Of a DNA stretch of 7,189 bases, positions 1 through 5,960 are shown in pieces. The stretch is taken from contig JAISRU010000064.1 of NCBI GenBank assembly GCA_031273515.1, forward strand, positions 1-7,189. The letters run 5' to 3'. Under the pieces are notes generated by a model. That model did no database searches, was not told the DNA's origin, and saw nothing but the letters and a program-made list of their open reading frames with translations. The number at the start of each line of letters is the position of its first letter. Positions within the stretch are counted from its first letter, which is position 1. Both the position numbers and the translations under genes were made by a program. This DNA comes from Bacteroidales bacterium. GTDB taxonomy: Bacteria; Bacteroidota; Bacteroidia; Bacteroidales; WCHB1-69.

Positions 1-1544
1 TCCCAAGCCATGTTCACTGCTTTTTGAGCCTGTTCGTTGGTATACTGAGTCAAAAATTTAATTGTCTTTGTCGGATTTTGCGGATTATACAAATCCATTG
101 CCTGTTTTTCGACCGTCTGCTGATTGTCGATCAATCCTTTTTGGAAAGGTTTCCAGACGGCGTCCAAATCGTAGCGCATACTTCCCCATCGTTTGGAGGC
201 GATCGACCCCAGACGATTAAATGCCCACCATGCTGCTTCTCGACTAAATCCGGTTATTCTTCCGCAGGTCTTGTAGGATGTCGGCAAATCGGTCACGCTG
301 CAATAGATCGGCACATGTACCGACGATGCAGCATTGTCTAACGCTAACCATGCGACGCCGCCGATTTCATCCGGCAACCAGTTTCGGCACTGTATCACTG
401 TGGCATACATCGTGAAACGGACAGCGATAGCCCGTTCTCCGTAGGCATGCCATCCACCGTTTACCCGATGCAGTTTCAATTCATCGACCGTCATAAAGGG
501 ATTGGCAAGCGGAGAGATAATCATTTTGTTACTGTCCGAACGGACGGTAATATTTTTCCGCATATCGTATTCTGTTCCTTCGTAATAATCCTTGAAGACT
601 GACATCATTTTCTCTAAACTCACCGGCATATCGGGCTTGACGGAAAAAGGATAATTTTCCGAATTAGGGTCTAACTTCAGGGAAGGGGCAAGCAGATCGA
701 ACACCCTCCACTCTCTGCGACGCGCTGCCAACAAAGCTCTGCTGTCGGGCGCATAGACGTAACAAAAAACAAAAGGTTCTCCCGGATTCCACCAACCGCT
801 GTCCGCCGCCAACGAAAAGATATTGTCCGAAACCATAAAATAGTCATGATTTGCCGTATCGACGGTCTTGATAGTACTTGCATTTGCATTTACGCCGATA
901 TGGTCGTCGGGAACCCTTTGCGCCGCCCAGACAGCTCCTTTATTTCCTTTTCCCGCTCCATAGATTTCCAAATGCCATACTTCATTTTTATCGGCGATGG
1001 TCAGACATTCTCCGGCGTCGATCCATCCGTATTGTTTAAGCAGTTCGCCTGCGGTGGCAATCGCCTGACGGGCAGTCGAACAGCGTTCCAGCATCAACAT
1101 GCAGATACGTTGACAATCTATCAGACCATTGTCCGAAGCAAGTTCGCGACGTCCTCCGATTGTAGACTCTCCGATTGCCAGCTGCTTGTCATTCAGACAG
1201 GGATATGCGGTGTTGATATAGCCATACGTATGACTTACCTGCGGGATAACGCCAATACTGTCATTGCGATAAGTTTTCATTTTGGTAGTGTCGCACCACA
1301 CGCGTCTGTACATGGTAACGGTTGCTCCTTTGGGATGCGTTTTAGCCTGCGTAATCAGGACATTGGAACGTGTTCGGTGACTGTCGTCGGTATGGGACGT
1401 CCTGACAGAACCATCATCCGTAGCATTTTTGCCCATGGTGATAGTGGTGCATTCGTCGGAAATATTATCATAGTTATACTCGTCCGTTTGCGCAAACAGA
1501 GCGCAGGGACAAAAGATGAGAAGAAAAACTGTTCTTATTTTCAT
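1..1544 (-). CDS. Secreted C69-family dipeptidase, 3' end outside window
   Basis: An uninterrupted frame of 514 codons starts at ATG 1542-1544 and is still open at base 3, so the C-terminus is missing; I translated it throughout and met no stop. Residues 1-18 form a signal peptide (MKIRTVFLLIFCPCALFA) with likely cleavage before Gln19, placing the enzyme in the periplasm or outside. Cys32, in ECTTITMGKNATDDGS, matches the N-terminal nucleophile of peptidase family C69 (PepD-like, N-terminal-nucleophile fold), where a short propeptide is removed to expose Cys. Other family blocks are HTDD (51-54), GESTIGGRREL (from 125), VWHLEIYGAG (189-198) and HIGVNANAS (215-223). The family hydrolyses dipeptides, so the expected role is peptide nutrition. 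Family members from this phylum are, from memory, about 540-560 residues, so perhaps 30-50 are cut off. The gene lies 42 nt after the response regulator; no TAnnTTTG box is visible in that gap, so co-transcription is likely. Substrate is unknown. Confidence 0.88.
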   Translation of the reverse strand, partial: MKIRTVFLLIFCPCALFAQTDEYNYDNISDECTTITMGKNATDDGSVRTSHTDDSHRTRSNVLITQAKTHPKGATVTMYRRVWCDTTKMKTYRNDSIGVIPQVSHTYGYINTAYPCLNDKQLAIGESTIGGRRELASDNGLIDCQRICMLMLERCSTARQAIATAGELLKQYGWIDAGECLTIADKNEVWHLEIYGAGKGNKGAVWAAQRVPDDHIGVNANASTIKTVDTANHDYFMVSDNIFSLAADSGWWNPGEPFVFCYVYAPDSRALLAARRREWRVFDLLAPSLKLDPNSENYPFSVKPDMPVSLEKMMSVFKDYYEGTEYDMRKNITVRSDSNKMIISPLANPFMTVDELKLHRVNGGWHAYGERAIAVRFTMYATVIQCRNWLPDEIGGVAWLALDNAASSVHVPIYCSVTDLPTSYKTCGRITGFSREAAWWAFNRLGSIASKRWGSMRYDLDAVWKPFQKGLIDNQQTVEKQAMDLYNPQNPTKTIKFLTQYTNEQAQKAVNMAW

Positions 1545-1586
1545 TTCGGATATGTTTAAAAGATTAATAAATCAATAGATAAGTTT

Positions 1587-2750
1587 CTAATTATACAAAA
1601 AAGCATGTTTGACGACGTCTGCTTTGGTGATGGTTTTATCACAGAGGATCATCAGTCGTTCGATAACATTACGCAATTCTCGGATATTGCCGTTCCAAGG
1701 GAGTTTGTTCAATTCGTCGAAAGCTTCTTTGGTGAAGCTGCGCAGAGGAATACCTTCCGTTTCGGACACCTGTTCTATAAAATGCTGAGCCAGCAAGGGA
1801 ATATCTTCAATTCTTTCTCTCAGAGGCGGAACCGAAATCACAATTACGCTCAGTCGATGATAGAGGTCTTCTCTGAAATGTTTATTTTCTATTTCCTTCG
1901 ACAGATTTTTATTAGTAGCGGCAATCACACGAACATCGACAGCAATTTCTTTTTCTCCTCCGACTCTTGTGATTTTATTTTCCTGCAAAGCTCTGAGTAT
2001 CTTAGCTTGTGCGGAAAGATTTAAATCGCCGATTTCATCCAGAAAGAGAGTGCCGTTATGAGCGAGTTCAAAGTTTCCTTTTCGTTGTTTGACGGCAGAG
2101 GTAAAAGATCCTTTTTCATGTCCGAACAGTTCACTTTCGATTAATTCCGAAGGGATTGCGGCACAATTGACCTCTATAAACGGCGAGGCGGATCGATTAC
2201 TTTTTTCGTGCAACCAATGAGCGACCAATTCTTTACCTGTTCCGTTTTCGCCCGTAATCAAGACCCTTGTATTGGTTGGAGCGACACGTTCAATGAGCGC
2301 TTTCACTTCTTCGATAGCAGGCGATTTCCCTATGATTTCGTAATGTTTATTGATCTTTTTCTTTAGTTTTTTCGTTTCGCCCACCAACTGTTCCCGTTCA
2401 AAAGCATTTCGGACGGATATTAATAAACGATTTAAATCCAGCGGCTTTTGGATAAAGTCGAAAGCTCCTTTTTTGAGAGCTTCCACAGCAGTTTCGACGT
2501 CTCCATGTCCTGTAATCACAATCACAGGAACGGTATTCCCTCTGTTTTGGAGTTCTTCCAAGAGTTCTATTCCGTTCATTCCGTTCATTTTTATGTCGGA
2601 AATGATTACTTTGATGTCTTGTTTTTCAAGTATTTCCAAAGTTTTACGCGCATTGTCGGCTTCAGTAATTTCGTAATGCTCGTACTCAAGAATTTCGCGT
2701 AAGGTCGAACGAATAACGGCTTCGTCGTCAACGATTAATATTTTCGGCAT
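1587..2750 (-). CDS. NtrC-type sigma-54 response regulator lacking the HTH domain
   Basis: A 387-residue two-component response regulator. The receiver (about 3-118) has acidic-pocket Asp8/Asp9, phospho-acceptor Asp52, Thr80 and Lys102. The AAA+ sigma-54-activating domain (about 138-365) has Walker A GENGTGKE (167-174), a GSFTSA form of the sigma-54-contact GAFTGA loop (214-219), Walker B TLFLDE (234-239), arginine-finger candidates Arg293 and Arg299, and the sensor-2 stretch GNIREL (354-359). NtrC proteins normally run to about 450 residues and end in a Fis-type helix-turn-helix; this one stops about 20 residues after the AAA+ core, and only 42 nt separate its stop from the next gene, so no detached HTH follows. 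It should activate sigma-54 RNA polymerase without site-specific DNA binding, as reported for Helicobacter FlgR and Chlamydia CtcC. No sensor kinase is nearby, so partner and targets are unknown. The start is supported by the canonical MPKILIVDDE opening and a promoter 35 nt upstream. Confidence 0.95.
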   Translation of the reverse strand: MPKILIVDDEAVIRSTLREILEYEHYEITEADNARKTLEILEKQDIKVIISDIKMNGMNGIELLEELQNRGNTVPVIVITGHGDVETAVEALKKGAFDFIQKPLDLNRLLISVRNAFEREQLVGETKKLKKKINKHYEIIGKSPAIEEVKALIERVAPTNTRVLITGENGTGKELVAHWLHEKSNRSASPFIEVNCAAIPSELIESELFGHEKGSFTSAVKQRKGNFELAHNGTLFLDEIGDLNLSAQAKILRALQENKITRVGGEKEIAVDVRVIAATNKNLSKEIENKHFREDLYHRLSVIVISVPPLRERIEDIPLLAQHFIEQVSETEGIPLRSFTKEAFDELNKLPWNGNIRELRNVIERLMILCDKTITKADVVKHAFLYN

Positions 2751-2785
2751 GGTTTATCCACTTTAATACATACATGTTGTTCGTC

Positions 2786-2813
2786 TGCAAAAGTACAATA
2801 AATAATTGAGAAT
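2786..2813 (-). promoter_or_regulatory. Promoter of the response regulator, with ATTCTCAATT module
   Basis: On the minus strand, TGTACTTTTGCA (2786-2797) contains TACTTTTG, an exact TAnnTTTG match to the -7 element of the Bacteroidota housekeeping sigma factor. It lies 35 nt before the start codon. ATTCTCAATT (2804-2813) sits exactly 6 bp upstream of the core and continues into further ATTCTCC units. At the usual -33 spacing there is no TTTG, so recognition may depend on the extended -7 box. The call rests on motif and position only. Confidence 0.75.
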
Positions 2814-2837
2814 GGAGAATGGAGAATTGCCTGCGGA
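2804..2837. repeat. Dispersed repeat, left arm (GAGAAT units plus GCCTGCGGA)
   Basis: The plus strand holds AATTGAGAAT, then GGAGAAT-type units, then GAGAATTGCCTGCGGA (2822-2837). That 16-bp stretch recurs exactly at 7102-7117, upstream of mltG. The arm overlaps the regulator promoter. With the opposite-facing arm at 2934-2957 it brackets about 150 bp, giving an imperfect inverted-repeat layout like a small non-autonomous element. No protein is encoded. Mobility is inferred; no clean target-site duplication is visible (only ATAA is found close to both outer edges). Confidence 0.7.
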
Positions 2838-2933
2838 CGCAAATATCCGCACCGTCGCTTTTTTCTTGAACGGCTTAATAGACAAAAGGAATGGTAAAAA
2901 GGACAATGGGAAGACAATAATCGTCGCTTCGCG
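2838..2933. other. Non-coding core between the two repeat arms
   Basis: This stretch separates recJ from the regulator promoter. It begins inside a small hairpin (TGCGGA 2832-2837 pairing with TCCGCA 2846-2851, 8-nt loop), then has a T-run at 2859-2864 and a purine-rich tract from about 2881 to 2920. AGCGACG occurs twice on the minus strand. The hairpin is not followed by a T-run on the minus strand, so it does not look like a terminator for recJ. Frames crossing it are translated repeats, with no recognisable protein. Confidence 0.5.
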
Positions 2934-2957
2934 CAATTTTCAATTTTCAATTATAAT
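2934..2957. repeat. Dispersed repeat, right arm, overlapping the recJ stop codon
   Basis: On the minus strand this reads AATTGAAAATTGAAAATTG (2934-2952), 19 bp identical to plus-strand 7084-7102 upstream of mltG, in opposite orientation. It is also an imperfect inverted partner of the arm at 2804-2837. The recJ TGA (2940-2942) and the codons for its final Ile-Glu-Asn fall inside it. Although A/T-rich, the 19-bp identity and the shared GCCTGCGGA extension of the other copies argue against simple composition bias. Confidence 0.7.
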
Positions 2958-4718
2958 GTCAGCGTTGTCGGAACTGAATTTAATGTCTTTGATATTCAAT
3001 TGGAGATGATTTTCTCCCTGCCATTCATTTAGTTCGATATGATAACAGATATGAAACGATTCTCCTTGAGTTATTCTTTTCAGATGTTCTCCAATACCAA
3101 ATCCGACAGCCCCAATCGGACGATTTCGACTGTTGTTCTGAATGAGTGATAATTTCAAATGATTGTCGCCTACAATCCGTGCATTGGTCGCTGTAACTCT
3201 TCGCGTCATAAAAAGAGGTACGGTGTTTTCGGGTCCAAAAGGAGCGAATTTGTTCATCACAGTGAGGAAATTCATGTTGATAACATGCAAAGGTATCTCT
3301 TCATCTATTTCTATAGCGGGAATTGTCGCTGTTTCGGGAATGGTGGACGCTACAATCTGTTCAAACTTAGTCATAAACTTCGACAGATTTCCCTGTTTGA
3401 TGGTTAGTCCTGCTGCGAAGGTATGTCCGCCGAAATGCTCCAAGAGTCCGCTGCATTGGGACAACGCAATATAAATATCAAAATCTTTTACCGATCGAGC
3501 AGAACCCGTAATGATATTGTTATTCAGGGTCAGCACAACCGACGGCTTGTAAAATTGTTCCACCAATCGGGAAGCGACAATCCCTATTACTCCTTTGCTC
3601 CACGAAGGATCGTAGACGACGATTGACTTTCTTTCTTGCCAGTCGGGCATAGACAGAACCATAGCGGAAGCCTCTTTGGTTATTTTTGCATCTAATTCTC
3701 GACGTTCGGTATTTTCTTTGTCCACGCGTTCTCCGAGTTCGACAATGGTATCGGGTTCACTGCTTATCAACAGATGTACGGAACTGCGTCCTGTAGTCAT
3801 TCTTCCTGCCGCATTCAGACGAGGACCTACATAAAAAACCAGATCCTGAAGACTGACCTTCCTCGCAAATATCGTATTGAGAGAAGGTTGTATCGGGGAA
3901 GTCTTACGTGTTATCTTACTGAAAGCAAGCAGGGCTTCTATCGATCGACGCGGACGTATATTGATAAGTTTCAATCCGAAATAGGCAAAGACTCTGTTTT
4001 CACCTGTTAAGGGAACCACATCCGATGCGATGCTAAGCGCCACCAAATCGAAATATTGTCCGATTTTCTTAAACGAAATCTTCCTGTGTTTCGCAATGGC
4101 ATGAACTAATTTAAACCCAACACCGCAACCCGACAACTCTTTATAAGGATATTTGCAATCTTTGCGTTTCGGGTCTAAAACGGCATACGCTTTAGGTAAC
4201 GATTTGCCCGGTAAATGATGATCGCAAACAATAACGTCAATACCGTATTCCACCGCCTGACCGATCGCCTGATGAGCATTTACGCCGCAATCAAGAGCTA
4301 TGATCAACGAAAAACCATTTTCCTTTGCATATTCTATCGACTGCATCGAAATACCATAACCTTCTTCGTATCTGTCAGGAACATAATACGCTATTTCGGC
4401 GACTATATCTCTAAGAAAAGAATATACCAATGCGACAGCTGTTGTGCCGTCCACATCATAATCTCCGAAAACAAGGATTTTTTCTTTATCCTCGATTGCT
4501 TTCTCTATCCGATAAACGCTTTTTTCCATATCCTGCATCAGATACGGATCGTGTATGTCCTCTAATACCGGCTTGAAGAAAGATTGAGCTTCTTCATAGC
4601 TTTTTACTCCCCTTCGGAGTAATATTCCAGCCAAAGCATCGGGAATATGCAAGGTTTCTTTCAATCGATCTACCTTATTCTTATCTGATACTGAATGTAA
4701 TATCCACTTTTTCTGCAT
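2940..4718 (-). CDS. recJ: Single-stranded-DNA-specific exonuclease RecJ
   Basis: A 592-residue cytoplasmic 5'-3' exonuclease acting on single-stranded DNA in RecF-pathway recombination, mismatch repair and base-excision repair. The DHH phosphoesterase motifs are in order: GDYDVDG (85-91), ALDCG (141-145), CDHH (165-168) and ASDVVP (231-236), followed by GPRLNAAGRM (298-307). These supply the metal-binding aspartates and histidines. The DHHA1 part has DPSWSKGVIGIVASRL (370-385), GSARSV (405-410) and FGGHTFAAGLT (429-439). A C-terminal OB-like region includes FAPFGPEN (491-498). Full length for the family. Two oddities: WSKG where RecJ usually has WHxG (Ser374), and a tail after IKDIKF whose last residues and stop lie in a dispersed repeat. 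The start (MQKKW) is family-like and 15 nt from the promoter core, giving a very short leader. It is probably transcribed alone. Confidence 0.97.
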   Translation of the reverse strand: MQKKWILHSVSDKNKVDRLKETLHIPDALAGILLRRGVKSYEEAQSFFKPVLEDIHDPYLMQDMEKSVYRIEKAIEDKEKILVFGDYDVDGTTAVALVYSFLRDIVAEIAYYVPDRYEEGYGISMQSIEYAKENGFSLIIALDCGVNAHQAIGQAVEYGIDVIVCDHHLPGKSLPKAYAVLDPKRKDCKYPYKELSGCGVGFKLVHAIAKHRKISFKKIGQYFDLVALSIASDVVPLTGENRVFAYFGLKLINIRPRRSIEALLAFSKITRKTSPIQPSLNTIFARKVSLQDLVFYVGPRLNAAGRMTTGRSSVHLLISSEPDTIVELGERVDKENTERRELDAKITKEASAMVLSMPDWQERKSIVVYDPSWSKGVIGIVASRLVEQFYKPSVVLTLNNNIITGSARSVKDFDIYIALSQCSGLLEHFGGHTFAAGLTIKQGNLSKFMTKFEQIVASTIPETATIPAIEIDEEIPLHVINMNFLTVMNKFAPFGPENTVPLFMTRRVTATNARIVGDNHLKLSLIQNNSRNRPIGAVGFGIGEHLKRITQGESFHICYHIELNEWQGENHLQLNIKDIKFSSDNADIIIEN

Positions 4719-4733
4719 ACCTACTTATTCGTG

Positions 4734-4745
4734 TGCAAATGTACA
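4734..4745 (-). promoter_or_regulatory. Promoter of recJ (TAnnTTTG core)
   Basis: The minus strand reads TGTACATTTGCA, containing TACATTTG, an exact TAnnTTTG -7 match. Only 15 nt separate it from the recJ ATG, so the leader should be roughly 10 nt. A TTTG lies 15 bp upstream (4759-4762), shorter than the usual -33 spacing. This promoter shares the 12-bp core with the other three but lacks their ATTCTCAATT module. Confidence 0.72.
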
Positions 4746-4876
4746 CAATTTTTCAATACAAAAACTGCATGCATCAAAAAAAATGCTGAAACTGTTCCAA
4801 AAGTTCTTCGGATTACTCTAATATCTCTCTTCTGCAGGACTGTTTTCTTTAATGAAGCACAACAATTACGACTTAT
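4746..4876. other. Intergenic region between the lipoprotein gene and recJ
   Basis: About 130 nt of A/T-rich DNA with no credible coding frame. It contains the palindrome TGCATGCA next to an eight-base A-run (about 4765-4783). I see no convincing stem followed by T-run to terminate the lipoprotein transcript in the minus direction. Confidence 0.4.
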
Positions 4877-5320
4877 TTAATCGTCTATTCTTACAAAATC
4901 GCCCGACATAGTAAACTCAATATCAAGACCATTATCCAATTGAACCTGTTGATTTCGGTCGTCTAATTCCCAATCCGTTATGATACTGCTCGGATAATTT
5001 GTTTTTACATACAGAAGTATTTTCTCCGGAATTACGCTGTCGGGCAGTTTAGAATGTCCGTCGATGTCAATAATTTCATTTTTACGGTTAAATTCAAGAC
5101 TAATTCCGTCGGAGAGAATAATGTCGTAAGTAAGCACAAAGTCATCCCTGTCTTTTACAGATTGAAGAATAGAGTAGTCAGGGAAATGGGTTGAAATGTA
5201 CGTTGTGATTTCCAAAGGCAATGCTTCCTGGGGAATAATCGTTTCCTGAGAGCAAGCTGTCATCAAGATTAACGTCCACGCTGCTAATATCACAGCAAAT
5301 TCTTTTTTGTATATGTTCAT
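4877..5320 (-). CDS. PepSY-like (DUF2874-type) lipoprotein with two repeats
   Basis: A 147-residue predicted lipoprotein. From MNIYKKEF the signal peptide has a Lys-containing start, a hydrophobic stretch (about 8-20) and a lipobox LMTAC with lipidated Cys23; the mature protein has about 125 residues and should sit in the cell envelope. Two related units follow, about 34-88 and 97-147, each with a helix-like start (LPLEITTYISTHFP; IPEKILLYVKTNYP), then a strand pair ending in DG/NG-x-x-x-EF (DGISLEF; NGLDIEF) and I-D. This is the PepSY-like (beta-lactamase-inhibitor-like) pattern common in Bacteroidota; function is not known, binding or inhibition being the usual guess. The open frame extends upstream to a TTG at 5383, but that lies in the -7 box. 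ATG 5365 or 5359 remain possible starts, yet would give an unusually long charged N-terminus. The gene has its own promoter. Confidence 0.82.
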   Translation of the reverse strand: MNIYKKEFAVILAAWTLILMTACSQETIIPQEALPLEITTYISTHFPDYSILQSVKDRDDFVLTYDIILSDGISLEFNRKNEIIDIDGHSKLPDSVIPEKILLYVKTNYPSSIITDWELDDRNQQVQLDNGLDIEFTMSGDFVRIDD

Positions 5321-5378
5321 TTTTATTCTGTGTTTGGTTACGCTGTTACGGATTTTCATGATCATTGTACTTCGATTG

Positions 5379-5406
5379 TGCAAAGGTACACTTTTTAATT
5401 GAGAAT
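5379..5406 (-). promoter_or_regulatory. Promoter of the PepSY-like lipoprotein, with ATTCTCAATT module
   Basis: The minus strand reads TGTACCTTTGCA (5379-5390), containing TACCTTTG, an exact TAnnTTTG match. ATTCTCAATT (5397-5406) lies exactly 6 bp upstream. The site fills the short gap after the adenosyltransferase stop (9 nt away) and is 58 nt before the preferred start codon. It rules out the TTG start at 5383, which overlaps the box. Confidence 0.75.
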
Positions 5407-5415
5407 GGGCGCCTT

Positions 5416-5958
5416 TTAGAAAGCCTTTTGTTCTTTTACCTTCAGCAATTTAGCTGCATAACGGGCTAAGACGAACAGATAATCGGACAAACGGTTGATA
5501 TAACACATTATTTCGGGATCGACAAACGATTGCTGCGATAATGTAACCAATCTCCGCTCTGTCCGACGACAAATACAACGGGCGATATGACATTGTGCAA
5601 TGGTGGGATGTCCGCCTAAAAGGAGAAACGAATGCATGGGTTGCAGCTGACTGTTCATATAATCAATTTGTTTTTCCAGATTGGCGGCATTGATGCTTTG
5701 CAGATCAGGAAGCGTAAAGGGACATTCTTTATCAGGGTCTGTAGCCAGATGAGTCTGAATAATAAACAGATTATTTTCTATTTCCAACAAAGTCTGTTGA
5801 GTTTCTTTATCCTCGATGATTGATTCTATCAGAGCGATATGGGCATTTAATTCATCGACAGTTCCGTATGTTTCTACTCGGATGTGATCTTTCGACACGC
5901 GGTTGCCGGATGCGAGCGAAGTGAAACCTTTATCTCCTTTTTTTGTATAGATGCTCAT
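5416..5958 (-). CDS. PduO-type cob(I)alamin adenosyltransferase
   Basis: A 180-residue enzyme that transfers the 5'-deoxyadenosyl group of ATP to cob(I)alamin, making adenosylcobalamin in the cytoplasm. The family landmarks are all visible: the N-terminal ATP-binding TKKGDKGFT (5-13), GTVDELN (32-38, with Asp35), LLGGHP (113-118), HIARCICRRTERR (124-136), equivalent to the CRRAER helix, and INRLSDYLFVLARY (154-167). Length fits PduO/MMAB proteins (about 180-190 residues). The start at 5958 is chosen because MSIYTKKGDKG is the normal opening; the frame is open up to 6075, but that part is out-of-frame mltG sequence. It begins 2 nt after the mltG stop, so translation is probably coupled. No other B12 gene is here; in this group the cofactor typically serves methylmalonyl-CoA mutase, which is inference for this genome. 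Confidence 0.95.
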   Translation of the reverse strand: MSIYTKKGDKGFTSLASGNRVSKDHIRVETYGTVDELNAHIALIESIIEDKETQQTLLEIENNLFIIQTHLATDPDKECPFTLPDLQSINAANLEKQIDYMNSQLQPMHSFLLLGGHPTIAQCHIARCICRRTERRLVTLSQQSFVDPEIMCYINRLSDYLFVLARYAAKLLKVKEQKAF

Positions 5959-5960
5959 GA

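Noticed and set aside
677..889. A 70-codon minus-strand frame
   Set aside because: It is another frame inside the dipeptidase gene, which is open throughout in its own frame.
846..1559. A 237-codon open frame on the plus strand
   Set aside because: It is antisense to the C69 dipeptidase, whose minus-strand frame has clear family motifs along its length; the plus-strand translation resembles nothing I recognise.
1605..2024. A 139-codon plus-strand frame, and a similar one at 2350-2676
   Set aside because: Both are antisense shadows of the response regulator, which has complete receiver and AAA+ motifs on the minus strand.
2832..2851. TGCGGA/TCCGCA hairpin as a transcription terminator
   Set aside because: On the minus strand, where the genes are, no T-run follows; the T-run at 2859-2864 would only serve plus-strand transcription, for which no gene exists.
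2735..2950. Small minus-strand frame of 71 codons between recJ and the regulator
   Set aside because: It translates the dispersed repeat and promoter and overlaps both neighbours; its repetitive Ser-Phe-rich middle is what ATTCTC-type repeats give.
4784..4799. Possible sigma-54 -24/-12 site upstream of recJ (minus strand TGGAACAGTTTCAGCA)
   Set aside because: It has GG-N10-GC, but the conserved TT before the GC is missing and the -24 C is A. Such loose matches are common by chance, and recJ already has a good -7 box nearer its start.
5321..5383. TTG start for the PepSY-like lipoprotein at 5383
   Set aside because: The codon lies within the TAnnTTTG promoter box, so it would not be transcribed from that promoter, and it gives no sensible signal peptide.
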